From Paenibacillus sp. RC334 (lineage in GTDB: Bacteria; Bacillota; Bacilli; Paenibacillales; Paenibacillaceae), in assembly GCF_030034735.1 (NCBI RefSeq), contig NZ_CP125370.1, positions 3,162,001 through 3,226,000 of the forward strand: a DNA stretch of 64,000 nucleotides. The letters are read 5' to 3'. Positions 43,431 through 52,452 of this stretch are shown here, one piece after another. Each line of letters opens with the position of its first letter. Position 1 is the first letter of the stretch. The position numbers and the translations under genes were made by a program. The notes beneath the pieces were generated by a model that ran no database searches, was not told the origin of the DNA, and saw nothing but the letters and a program-made list of their open reading frames with translations.

Positions 43431-44713
43431 CTATTTTTTGCGTAGAAGATAGACCAATTTCCGATAATACGCCGAGGATTCCTTATAGCGACGACTGTCC
43501 TCGGATACGACTGCGAGCGTTTCATACAATTGTTCAAGCCGACCCGGATGCTGTAAAGCTTCAAAATAAGGCAAGCATTGCAGCGCATGCGTCCAAAAAG
43601 CGTCCCGATCTCCTTTCGCAAGCGCCAACTGACTTTCATAAAAATAAAGCCCCATCTGCTGATCCGTCGTCAGGCTTGTTTGGAGCAGTTGATCCAAATG
43701 CTGTGACAGCAGTCCCCAGTTTTTACGGGTAAACGCAATTTCGCAGCGATACACCAGCGTCACGGGCCGCATCAGTTGCTGCATTTCCTCCCGTTCCCGG
43801 CTAACCAGCGCTTCAAAACGCGCCACTTCCTCTAAGGCCTTATCCAGCTCGTTAATCGACGTCAGCATAATAATCCGGTTGTTCAAAATGGTTGTAAGCA
43901 TATCTGCCGCATTTTCCAAATAGGCCAGATTGGCTTCCGCCATAGACAGCGTTAACAACGCTTCCTGTACGGAACCCATAGCAAAACAATACCCGCTGTA
44001 AGCCACATATAGGCCCGTCAAACGGTGAAAAAGACGATCATCATACACCCTTCTCATCGTCTGCTCGAATACCTGCTTCGCCTGATCAAATTGTTTGACC
44101 TGAATGCAGGCTTCCATCGTTATATTTTGTGCGTTCAGCCAGTTTTCCGTGCCCTCTTCTACCAGAAGACTCAGCTGTGTAACGTTATTAAGTACATCAT
44201 GATAATGATTTTTGGATCGGAAATACTGGATTTTATAAAATAAAATTGCTTTTTTCAGCGGCGCTGGCAGCTCCACCTCATCCGAACGCCCAAACTTCTC
44301 CAAATAAAAATTCAAATAGGACTGGTGCAAATATTCATAAGCCGTCGGATCATTTAACTGCTGAAAATAGACTGCCTTCATCAAGTAGGCTGTCATCTCC
44401 ACCACAAGCGAGTCGTTGCGATATCCTCCAACTGATCCACAAAGCTTTCCGTAGCGGGATTAGCCAGCTTGGACAACTCCGTAAAAATCATATCCGCTGT
44501 AGCCAGCGTCTGCTCATCCTCTGCGGCTGCACGCAACAGGTAGGACGGTCTTACTCCCAGACGCTCAGCAATTTGCTCCGCCAAATCCTCTGCCAACGGA
44601 TAACGATCTGCCAAAATATTCGCAAAATGTGCCGGGGTCACCAGCCCGTCCACCAGCTCCTTGCGGGACAAGTTTTTCTTTTTACACAAAAATTCAATTC
44701 GTTCCTTGAGCAT
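43431..44713 (-). pseudogene. XRE-type HTH regulator with TPR-like repeats, split by a one-base frameshift
   Basis: The upstream frame (44393-44713) encodes an HTH domain: MLKERIEFLCKKKNLSRKEL, then LADRYPLAEDLAEQIAERLG, and stops after DIATTRLWWR. The downstream frame (43431-44405) encodes 324 residues of helical repeats (for example NDPTAYEYLHQSYLNFYLEKF and GSVQEALLTLSMAEANLAYL) ending in YYRKLVYLLRKK. Adding one A at about 44416-44417 changes ATTRLWWR to ANDSLVVEMTAYLMK and makes one ORF of about 427 residues. That is the size and order of peptide-sensing or stress regulators with HTH plus TPR. There is no ribosome binding site for the second frame on its own. Confidence 0.75.
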
Positions 44714-44745
44714 GGACGTTTCCTTTCTGATTAAAGGTTGCCAAA

Positions 44746-45564
44746 TTACAGATCATACAGAGAAGGACGACGGTCCTCGAATACTGGAATACGCCCACGT
44801 ACGTCCTGCACCAAGGCTGACTCAATCGTTCCTGTGATGATGCCCTCCTGCTCCCCGCCCTCGGCAATAATTTCCCCCCACGGATCAATAATGAGGGAAT
44901 GCCCGAAGAAATCCGAATCCCCGCTGCGACCTACCCGGTTACAGGCGATGACGTACATTTGATTTTCAATAGCCCGTGCAGTCAGCAACGTGCGCCAGTG
45001 ATGAAGACGGGGATGTGGCCATTCCGCAGGTACGATAAGCAGATTTGCGCCAGACAGGGCCAGACTGCGCGCTAGCTCGGGAAAGCGGATGTCGTAGCAG
45101 ATCGACGCACCCGCCTGAATCCCTCCATCCAGCGTGAATAAAACCTTTTCCTCGCCAGGCTGCAAATATTTTTCTTCATCCATAAGGCGGAACAAATGAA
45201 TCTTGGAATATGAAGCAACCTCTGCGCCTGTCCGATCAAAAACGAGCATCGTATTGTACACATGACCGTCGCTTTTCTTCTCCGCTATAGATCCGGCTAC
45301 CACGTTCACCTGATGAGTAGCAGCGAATGCCGATATCCATTCCCGGGTTTCCGCTCCTTCCTGATCCGCCAGCTCATGAATGCGATCCAGCGCATACCCC
45401 GTGTTCCACATTTCCGGCAGTACAATCAGGTCCGGCTTCAATTTGGCTGTCACCGCTTGTTCCATTAACGAACGAATATGACTGCGGTTTTCCGGTGGAT
45501 TGCCCAGCTCAATATGAGCTTGTATGAGTGCAACATTGAACGGCTGAGCTTCATGATATGTCAA
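44746..45564 (-). CDS. mtnU: Carbon-nitrogen hydrolase (omega-amidase, MtnU-like)
   Basis: A 272-residue nitrilase-superfamily amidase with the Glu-Lys-Cys triad in VLPEMWNTGYAL, YSKIHLFRL and ASICYDIRFPE. In methionine salvage the omega-amidase hydrolyses the 2-oxoglutaramate left by glutamine-dependent transamination of the methionine keto acid, which pulls that reaction forward. This fits its place beside the mtnE aminotransferase, divergently transcribed 173 bp away, and near mtnW, mtnX and mtnB. The start ATG at 45564 follows an AGGGAGGATG sequence. No SAM riboswitch was seen in the 173-bp divergent region. Confidence 0.85.
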   Translation of the reverse strand: MTYHEAQPFNVALIQAHIELGNPPENRSHIRSLMEQAVTAKLKPDLIVLPEMWNTGYALDRIHELADQEGAETREWISAFAATHQVNVVAGSIAEKKSDGHVYNTMLVFDRTGAEVASYSKIHLFRLMDEEKYLQPGEEKVLFTLDGGIQAGASICYDIRFPELARSLALSGANLLIVPAEWPHPRLHHWRTLLTARAIENQMYVIACNRVGRSGDSDFFGHSLIIDPWGEIIAEGGEQEGIITGTIESALVQDVRGRIPVFEDRRPSLYDL

Positions 45565-45737
45565 AATCGTTCATCCTCCCTGTGAACCGGAGCTTCCGGT
45601 GAGCGCTTGTCCGGCATTTTCTCCCATCATAGCCCGACCAGCCTCTACCACGCAACCGCATAGGTTTAATCCCCTCTATACAACTTGGTTAAATCGTGAT
45701 AAATTAATCCTCAAACTATTCCAAAAGGTCGTGTGAA

Positions 45738-46922
45738 ATGATGAGTAATTTTTCCATTCCCTCCGCTGATGTGATGAAGCAGTTACCGACTCAATTTTTT
45801 GCCTCACTCGTACAAAATGTAAATCGTGAAATTGCGGAAGGGCATGATGTCATTAATCTTGGACAGGGGAACCCGGATACACCTACCCCACCTCATATTG
45901 TAAAAGCCTTGCAGGAATCAGCGGATAACCCGCTGTATCATAAATATTCGCCTTTTCGCGGTTACGGCTTTCTCAAGGAAGCCGTTGCCCAGCGCTATCA
46001 GGAGGATTACGGCGTAACACTTGACCCGGAAACCGAGGTCGCCATCCTGTTTGGCGGAAAAACAGGCTTGGTGCAGCTACCGCAAGTCTTACTCAATCCC
46101 GGTGATGTGTGTCTCGTTCCAGATCCCGGCTACCCGGATTACTGGTCTGGCGTAGCCCTGGCTAAAGCGGAAATGTCCTTTCTCCCATTAAAGGAAGAGA
46201 ACCGTTTTCTGCCCGATTATGAGGCTATTTCCGAGGAAGGCCGCCGTCGCGCCAAGCTGATGTTCCTCAATTATCCGAATAATCCGACCTCGGCCACCGC
46301 GCCTCTTTCCTTCTATGAGGAAACGGTTGAATTTGCGAAGCGTAACGGCATTGTGGTGGCCAGTGATTTTGCCTATGGCGCTATCGGCTTTGACGGCGAA
46401 CGTCCGGTGAGCTTCCTTCAGGCCGAGGGGGCCAAGGACGTAGGGATTGAGTTTTATACCCTGTCCAAAACGTACAATATGGCGGGCTGGCGCGTCGGTT
46501 TCGCGCTCGGTAATGCCGAAATCATCTCGATGATTAATCTGCTTCAGGATCATATTTATGTAAGCCTGTTTGGCGGCATTCAGGCAGCGGCGGCCACTGC
46601 TCTCACGTCCTCGCAGGACTGCGTGGGCGAGCTGGTTGCACGCTATGAATCGCGCCGCAACGCTTTTTATGATGCGCTTGGGCAAATTGGCTGGAAGGCG
46701 ACGCGTCCAAGCGGCTCCTTTTTTAGCTGGTTGCCCGTGCCGCAGGGCTATACCTCAGCTTCCTTTGCCGATCTGCTGCTGCGGGAAGCCAAGGTGGCTG
46801 TCGCTCCAGGGATCGGCTTCGGTAACGGCGGCGAAGGATATGTGCGGGCGGGGCTGTTAAGCTCGGAAGCTCGACTGACCGAGGCGGTTGAACGAATTGG
46901 CAAGCTGAACCTGTTTGGTTAA
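45738..46922 (+). CDS. mtnE: PLP aminotransferase of methionine salvage (MtnE/YkrV-like)
   Basis: A 394-residue class I/II aminotransferase that converts 4-methylthio-2-oxobutyrate to methionine in the last salvage step. It shows NLGQGNPDTPTP near residue 40, NYPNNPTSA near 180, the PLP-binding lysine in SKTYNMAGWRVGF near 240 and the carboxylate-binding arginine in YVRAGLLSSE near the end. The ATG at 45738 follows AAAGG with loose spacing, and a second ATG is adjacent. It is divergent from mtnU. The downstream gap begins the promoter and T-box of proBAC, whose operon runs on into mtnWXB. Confidence 0.85.
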   Translation: MMSNFSIPSADVMKQLPTQFFASLVQNVNREIAEGHDVINLGQGNPDTPTPPHIVKALQESADNPLYHKYSPFRGYGFLKEAVAQRYQEDYGVTLDPETEVAILFGGKTGLVQLPQVLLNPGDVCLVPDPGYPDYWSGVALAKAEMSFLPLKEENRFLPDYEAISEEGRRRAKLMFLNYPNNPTSATAPLSFYEETVEFAKRNGIVVASDFAYGAIGFDGERPVSFLQAEGAKDVGIEFYTLSKTYNMAGWRVGFALGNAEIISMINLLQDHIYVSLFGGIQAAAATALTSSQDCVGELVARYESRRNAFYDALGQIGWKATRPSGSFFSWLPVPQGYTSASFADLLLREAKVAVAPGIGFGNGGEGYVRAGLLSSEARLTEAVERIGKLNLFG

Positions 46923-46947
46923 GCCGTATTTTCCAGCTACAACTTCT

Positions 46948-46977
46948 TTGCCAAACCCGACCTTTTCATGGTATTCT
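46948..46977 (+). promoter_or_regulatory. Promoter of the T-box/proBAC-mtnWXB operon
   Basis: -35 TTGCCA (46948-46953), an 18-base spacer and -10 TATTCT (46972-46977) with an upstream TGG (extended -10). It ends about ten bases before the T-box leader begins. Confidence 0.6.
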
Positions 46978-46989
46978 GTTACCAATATC

Positions 46990-47226
46990 ATTAAGCGCGT
47001 TGAAGGGACTATTAAGAGAGAATCGTCCTGTTCAGAGAGTAAATTCCGATAGGCTGCAAGAATTTACCTGGACCCTCTCCCAACTCCTATCCCCGAGCGC
47101 CCTGCGCAGTCAGGCGGTTCCTGCCGTTAACAGGTTTCAAGTGGGATGATCATGAATCATCAATGAAGGTGGTACCGCGGAAGCACAAACTTTCGTCCTT
47201 TGTATACAAAGGATGAAAGTTTTTTT
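46990..47226 (+). promoter_or_regulatory. T-box riboswitch, probable proline specificity
   Basis: The hallmark T-box sequence AAGGTGGTACCGCGG is at 47166-47180. Stem I begins and ends with matching GCGC ends (46995-46998 and 47098-47101) plus GGGA/TCCC, and contains the AGAGA region and GGCTGCAAGAA. On its 3' side CCT A (47087-47090) is well placed as a proline specifier codon. The leader ends in a terminator AAACTTTC...GAAAGTTT with a U-tract (47187-47226). Uncharged tRNA-Pro would prevent termination and switch on the proline genes that follow. Confidence 0.9.
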
Positions 47227-47253
47227 GTATATTAAATTAAGGAAGTGGACGTC

Positions 47254-48354
47254 TTGTCAACACGAATAGTCATTAAAATCGGAAGCAGCTCCTTAACCGG
47301 AGTCGAGGGGGGCTTGAATCGGGAAGCCATTGCTTATTTTGCCCGCGAAATCGCTGGACTTCGTTCGAAAGGCCATGAAGTGCTGCTGGTCACATCAGGG
47401 GCAGTCGCCGCCGGGTTTCGGGAGATCGGGTACCCGTTTCGCCCCAAGCTGCTGCATGAGAAACAAGCGGCAGCAGCCGTAGGTCAGGCGCTGCTTATGC
47501 AAGCCTATCAACAGGCTTTTAGGGATTTTGGCTTGGTGAGCGCGCAGATCCTGCTGACACGCAGTGACTTTTTGAGCCGCAAACGGATGAACAATGCTGG
47601 AATGACCGTAGAAGAACTGCTGCGCCAGCAGGTCATTCCGATTTTTAACGAAAATGATACTGTGTCGATTGACGAATTGAAATTTGGTGATAACGATATG
47701 CTGTCTGCACTGGTCGCCAATCTGGTCAAAGCACAGCATTTGATCATTATCACAGATACCGATGGCGTATATACGGCAGACCCGCGCAAGCATCCGAACG
47801 CCGTACGTTTTGAACGCATCGACGAGATTACCGAGGAAATTTATGCATTGGCTGGAGGTTCCGGGTCAGCCGTAGGGACTGGCGGCATGCGATCCAAGAT
47901 CGAAGCAGCCAAAGTCGCCACACGCGGTGGTGTACCTGTGTTTGTGGGACGCGTCAACGCAGACGGCGATCTGGATGCCGCCGTGGAGGGACATGGGCCG
48001 GGGACTTATTTTGACACCCACCTCTCTTCCCTGCCGATGAAAAAACAATGGCTTGGCTTCATGTCGACGCCGCTCGGTACGGTGCATGTAGATCAGGGAG
48101 CCGAGGAAGCGCTGGTGAACGGTGGTCATAGCCTGCTTCCCGTTGGCGTACGGCGTGTGGAAGGCAGCTTTCATGCCGGAGATGTCGTTGAGGTGCTGGG
48201 GCCGGAACATAAGGTGCTGGGGCGCGGCGTTGTCAATTATGACGATGGACAGCTTCGAAGCGTACAAGGATTACCAAGCGGCGAGATTGTGGGCAAGATC
48301 GGCCCCATTCACCGCCTTGAGGTGATTCACAGGGATGAATGGATTACATTATAA
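47254..48354 (+). CDS. proB: Glutamate 5-kinase
   Basis: ProB phosphorylates glutamate, the first and usually feedback-controlled step of proline synthesis. The 366-residue protein has the amino-acid kinase domain (RIVIKIGSSSLTG at the start, LVTSGAVAAGFREIGYP, IFNENDTVSIDELKFGDND, TDTDGVYTADPR) and a C-terminal PUA domain (from about residue 275; GHSLLPVGVRRVEG). A GTG at 47245 touches the AAGGAAG box, so the TTG at 47254, eight bases away, is the better start. It is directly controlled by the T-box and is followed by proA after 18 bp. Confidence 0.95.
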   Translation: MSTRIVIKIGSSSLTGVEGGLNREAIAYFAREIAGLRSKGHEVLLVTSGAVAAGFREIGYPFRPKLLHEKQAAAAVGQALLMQAYQQAFRDFGLVSAQILLTRSDFLSRKRMNNAGMTVEELLRQQVIPIFNENDTVSIDELKFGDNDMLSALVANLVKAQHLIIITDTDGVYTADPRKHPNAVRFERIDEITEEIYALAGGSGSAVGTGGMRSKIEAAKVATRGGVPVFVGRVNADGDLDAAVEGHGPGTYFDTHLSSLPMKKQWLGFMSTPLGTVHVDQGAEEALVNGGHSLLPVGVRRVEGSFHAGDVVEVLGPEHKVLGRGVVNYDDGQLRSVQGLPSGEIVGKIGPIHRLEVIHRDEWITL

Positions 48355-48372
48355 ATGCGGGGAGGCCGTAAC

Positions 48373-49664
48373 ATGAGTGAATTAACGACGAACACAGCCA
48401 CAACAGATGAAAGCCAGTTCAGTGAAGTACGCACCAAAGCGACTCTGGCCAAAAAAAGCGCCGGGGTCATGAACCGACTGACGGCAGTACAAAAAATGAA
48501 GCGCTGCTCGCCATGGCTGAAGCACTGGTAAATCATACGGAAGAGCTGATTGCAGCGAACAAAAACGACTTGAAGCGCGGACGGGAACTGGGAACGTCGG
48601 AATCACTGCTCGACCGCCTCAAGCTGACCGAGGACCGTATCGGGGCCATCGCCGAAGGCTTACGCCAAATTGTGGAGCTGCCTGATCCGGTCGGTGACAT
48701 GCTGGAGCATATCGAACGTCCAAACGGTCTGCGTATTGAGAAAATACGTGTGCCGCTAGGTGTCATCGGCATCATCTATGAAGCGCGTCCTAATGTGACG
48801 GTAGATGCTGCGGGCCTGTGTCTGAAAACAGGAAATCCGGTTGTGCTTCGTGGTGGCTCGGCTGCCCTGTTTTCCAACCGCAAAATCATTGAAGTTCTCC
48901 AACAGGCGTTGGACACAACTGCTGTACCGCGCGATGCGCTTCAGCTCATTGAAGATTCAGATCGTGCCTCTGTCAACGAAATGCTCACGCTGAACGGTTT
49001 GCTGGATGTGATCATTCCACGCGGCGGGCGCTCGCTTATTCAAAATGTTGTTCAAAATTCCACTGTGCCTGTTATTGAAACCGGAGCTGGCGTGTGCCAC
49101 ACCTATTTGGATGCTACGGCAGATACACAGATGGCTGAGGCGATTACGCTGAACGCCAAGGTGCAAAGACCGTCGGTATGTAACTCCATGGAAACACTGC
49201 TCGTTCACTCGGATTATGCACAAGCACACTTGACGAGTTTGGCAGAACGTTTTCGTGAGGCCGGGGTTGAGCTGCGCGGCTGCGCACGGACACGGGAACT
49301 GGCTCCCTGGGCTGTTCCAGCCACGGAAGAGGATTATGGCACCGAGTATAATGATTACATTATGAACATCAAGGTAGTAGACAATTTGGACGAAGTGCTG
49401 GAGCATATTGCCCGGTACGGTACGATGCACTCGGAGTGTATTGTGACCACAGATAAAGCCCATGCCGAACGTTTTCTGCAAGAAGTGGACGCGGCAGCCG
49501 TGTATCACAATGCCTCCACCCGCTTCACGGATGGCTTTGAGTTTGGATTTGGTGCCGAGATCGGGATCAGTACACAAAAATTACATGCCCGCGGTCCAAT
49601 GGGACTGCCTGCGCTGACTTCAACCAAATATCGTGTGTACGGTACTGGACAAATCAGGGAATAA
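48373..49664 (+). pseudogene. proA: Gamma-glutamyl phosphate reductase, split by a one-base frameshift
   Basis: ProA reduces gamma-glutamyl phosphate to the semialdehyde for proline. Translation from the ATG at 48373 (GGGGAGG upstream) gives MSELTTNTATTDESQFSEVR and AKKSAGVMNRLTAVQ, then goes off frame. The remaining 380 residues (MAEALVNHTEELIAANKND onward, with the catalytic Cys segment VQRPSVCNSMETLLVH) are in another frame. Adding one A to the run of six at 48491-48496 yields VQKNEALLAMAEAL, exactly the family pattern, and one ORF of about 430 residues. Without repair the strain should be a proline auxotroph, so an error in the run is likely. Confidence 0.9.
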
Positions 49665-49703
49665 TATCATTTATCAATCCGTATCCTTGGAGGTTATGAA
49701 ACC

Positions 49704-50570
49704 ATGTGTGAATCACAAACAAAGGCTTTAATTCAAGAGCAAATTACGTTTTTCGGAGCAGGCTCGATGGCAGAGGCTATTATCCGCGGGATGATGGCCC
49801 GTTCCGTTGTCAAACGTGGCGGGATTACGGTCATCAACCGCAGCAATCAGGCACGCCTGGAGGAACTTCAACAGCAATATGGGGTGTTGTTCCAAACCGA
49901 GGATGCCGCCAAAATCGATCTGCTGCGCCGTTCTCCCGTGATTGTGCTTGCCATGAAGCCCAAGGATGCTGCACAAGCCCTTGGACAGCTCGGTCCGCTC
50001 CTGTCAGATGGGCAGTTGATCATTTCGGTGATCGCTGGACTATCCATTCGTACGATGCAGACGTTGCTTGGCCGCAAGCAGCCCATCGCCCGGACGATGC
50101 CGAACACATCCAGTTCGATTGGACTGGGAGCAACAGGCATCAGCTTTTCCAAGGAGATTAGTGAAGACCAGCGTAAAAACGTACTTACGATATTCGAATC
50201 TGTAGGTACGGTAACGGTCATAGAAGAAGAGAAAATGGATGTTTTGACCGGGATTTCCGGAAGCGGCCCTGCCTATGTCTACTACTTGATGGAAGCCATG
50301 ATTGCTGGGGGAATCCGTGGTGGCTTGACTCCTGAGCAAGCGCACGAACTGACAGTGCAAACGGCACTTGGAGCGGCACGCATGGTACAACAAACCGGGG
50401 AGGAGCCTTCTGCCCTGCGCCACAAAATCATGTCGCCCAACGGCTCGACGGTAGCCGCGTTGGAAAGGCTGGACAAAGGCGATTTCTACGAAACGGTCAT
50501 TGCGGCGGTACAACGTTGTGCTGAACGATCCCGTGAGATGGGAGCTGTACTAAAGGAGGGAATTGAATGA
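49704..50570 (+). CDS. proC: Pyrroline-5-carboxylate reductase
   Basis: ProC makes proline from pyrroline-5-carboxylate with NAD(P)H. The 288-residue protein has the Rossmann start ITFFGAGSMAEAIIRGM near residue 13, VLAMKPKDAAQAL, RTMPNTSSSIGLGATG and the C-terminal signature GGLTPEQAHELTVQTALGAA. A short N-terminal extension (about 12 residues) precedes the fold. GGAGGT lies ten bases before the ATG. Its stop codon overlaps the mtnW start (ATGA at 50567-50570), so proline synthesis and methionine salvage are translationally coupled here, which is unusual. Confidence 0.95.
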   Translation: MCESQTKALIQEQITFFGAGSMAEAIIRGMMARSVVKRGGITVINRSNQARLEELQQQYGVLFQTEDAAKIDLLRRSPVIVLAMKPKDAAQALGQLGPLLSDGQLIISVIAGLSIRTMQTLLGRKQPIARTMPNTSSSIGLGATGISFSKEISEDQRKNVLTIFESVGTVTVIEEEKMDVLTGISGSGPAYVYYLMEAMIAGGIRGGLTPEQAHELTVQTALGAARMVQQTGEEPSALRHKIMSPNGSTVAALERLDKGDFYETVIAAVQRCAERSREMGAVLKEGIE

Positions 50571-51778
50571 GCTATTGCTTGGCGACCTACCGGGTATACG
50601 ATGACAAAGCCGACTTTAACACAAAGGCCCAATCCATTGCCATCGGCATGACGGTGGGCAGCTGGACCGAGCTTCCCCAAGCCAAGCGGGACGCAATGCA
50701 AAAGCATCTCGGCTCAGTTCAAGCTGTGGACGTTCACGATGGAGGGCCTGGTGAACGATATGCCGACCTGACCATTGCTTACCCGGATGTGAATTTCAGC
50801 CGGGACATTCCTGCACTGCTGGTGACGGTCTTCGGCAAAATTTCGATGGACGGCCGTATCAAGCTGACGAAGCTGGGCTTCTCGGAAGCATTCCGTTCTG
50901 CTTTTCCGGGGCCGAAATTTGGCATCAGCGGCTTGCGTGAGCAGCTCGGGGTATATGACCGTCCACTATTAATGAGCATTTTCAAGTCGGTGATTGGCCT
51001 TAATCTGGACGAGCTGAGAGAGCAGTTTACCCGACAAGCCCTGGGCGGCGTCGATCTGATCAAGGACGACGAGATTTTGTTTGAAAATGCGCTGACGCCG
51101 ATTGAAAAACGCGTCGAAGCCTGCATCAAAGCCGCCGAAGCGGCTGAGCGTGAAACCGGTAAAAAGCTGCTATATGCAGCTAATTTAACTGGACCAACCT
51201 CGCAGCTCAAAGCGCAAGCCCTCAAGGCCATCGACGCAGGCGCAAATGCCCTGCTGTTCAACGTGCTGGCCTATGGCTATGATGTGCTGCATGAACTAAG
51301 CAGCGATCCCGCTATCTCGGTGCCGATTGCAGCCCACCCTTCGTTGGCGGGTGCTGCTTATCCGTCACCGCATTATGGTATTTCGGCGTCGGTGCTGCTC
51401 GGTCAGCTCATGCGACTGGCAGGAGCCGACCTCGTGCTCTTCCCTTCTCCTTACGGCTCGGTTACGATGCCGCGTGAGGAAAACATGGCGATCCGCGATG
51501 AGCTGATCACCCCTGAGCTGCCGCTAAAGGCCAGCATGCCTGTGCCATCCGCAGGGATTCACCCCGGCCTGGTGCCGTTAATTGTGCGTGATTTTGGCAC
51601 AGATGTTGTCGTTAACGCCGGGGGCGGCATTCACGGCCATCCGCTCGGCACCGAAGCAGGCGGACGCGCCTTTGTGCAGGCGATTGAAGCTGTGCATCAG
51701 GCTGTGCCGCTGGCGGAATACGCCCGCACGCACCCCGAACTGCAATCCGCGCTCGACACGTGGGGAGGTGAACGATGA
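50567..51778 (+). CDS. mtnW: 2,3-diketo-5-methylthiopentyl-1-phosphate enolase (RuBisCO-like protein)
   Basis: MtnW is a type IV RuBisCO-like enzyme of the methionine salvage pathway and does not fix CO2. The 403-residue chain has the RuBisCO fold: the N-terminal domain to about residue 125, then the barrel with GGVDLIKDDEIL, where the lysine corresponds to the carbamylated active-site residue and the two acids bind magnesium. HPSLAGAAYPSPHYG lies near residue 265 and NAGGGIHGHPLGTEAGG near 350, the phosphate-binding loops. It starts within the proC stop and ends within the mtnX start (ATGA overlaps on both sides). Confidence 0.96.
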   Translation: MSYCLATYRVYDDKADFNTKAQSIAIGMTVGSWTELPQAKRDAMQKHLGSVQAVDVHDGGPGERYADLTIAYPDVNFSRDIPALLVTVFGKISMDGRIKLTKLGFSEAFRSAFPGPKFGISGLREQLGVYDRPLLMSIFKSVIGLNLDELREQFTRQALGGVDLIKDDEILFENALTPIEKRVEACIKAAEAAERETGKKLLYAANLTGPTSQLKAQALKAIDAGANALLFNVLAYGYDVLHELSSDPAISVPIAAHPSLAGAAYPSPHYGISASVLLGQLMRLAGADLVLFPSPYGSVTMPREENMAIRDELITPELPLKASMPVPSAGIHPGLVPLIVRDFGTDVVVNAGGGIHGHPLGTEAGGRAFVQAIEAVHQAVPLAEYARTHPELQSALDTWGGER

Positions 51779-52452
51779 GTACAGCGAAGAAGCCCGTCAT
51801 TTTTTGCGATTTTGACGGGACGATTACGAACAGCGACAATATTGTCGCCATTATGAAGCATTTTCAGCCTGCGGGCTGTGAGGCCATCATGCATGATATC
51901 GTGAACGGACAGACGTCCATTCGTGAAGGCGTGGGTGCGATGTTCGCTCTGATGCCCTCGACGCAAAAAGATGAAATCATCTCTTATGTACTTGGACAAG
52001 CTGGTATACGCGAGGGCTTTGCCCGTTTTTTGGACTATGTACGGGAACAGGATATTGAATTTTTTGTCACCAGCGGTGGTATTGATTTCTTTATTGATCC
52101 ACTGCTGAAGCCTTTCGACATTCCACAGGATCACGTTTACTGCAATGGAGCCGATTTTTCCGGCGATCATATTGAAATTACGTGGCCTCATCCCTGTCAG
52201 GAGTCGTGTACAAACGATTGCGGTATGTGCAAAACAACTGTAATTCGTCAGTACCCTGCCGAACAGTACGAACGAATTTTGATCGGGGACAGCCTGACGG
52301 ATTTTGAAGGAGCCAAAATTGCTGACCTCGTGTACTCCCGTTCGCACCTGACTTTAAAGTGTCAGGAGCTGGGCGTACCACATGTGCCCTTTGAAACATT
52401 TGACGACATTATTAAGGATTTAAAGCAAAAACAGGAGCAAGGGGTGCTGTAA
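51775..52452 (+). CDS. mtnX: 2-hydroxy-3-keto-5-methylthiopentenyl-1-phosphate phosphatase
   Basis: MtnX removes the phosphate from the MtnW product to give the acireductone. The 225-residue HAD-family phosphatase has motif I FCDFDGTITNSDN near residue 11, motif II FFVTSGGIDFF near 100 and motif III/IV ILIGDSLTDFEGAK near 180. A cysteine-rich stretch (CQESCTNDCGMC) near 140-150 is typical of MtnX. It overlaps mtnW by 4 bp and abuts mtnB. The next enzyme, acireductone dioxygenase (MtnD), is not in the window. Confidence 0.95.
   Translation: MSTAKKPVIFCDFDGTITNSDNIVAIMKHFQPAGCEAIMHDIVNGQTSIREGVGAMFALMPSTQKDEIISYVLGQAGIREGFARFLDYVREQDIEFFVTSGGIDFFIDPLLKPFDIPQDHVYCNGADFSGDHIEITWPHPCQESCTNDCGMCKTTVIRQYPAEQYERILIGDSLTDFEGAKIADLVYSRSHLTLKCQELGVPHVPFETFDDIIKDLKQKQEQGVL

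Noticed and set aside
45565..45737. SAM riboswitch (S-box) between mtnU and mtnE
   Set aside because: Looked for because salvage genes often have one, but no S-box core sequences or terminator are present.
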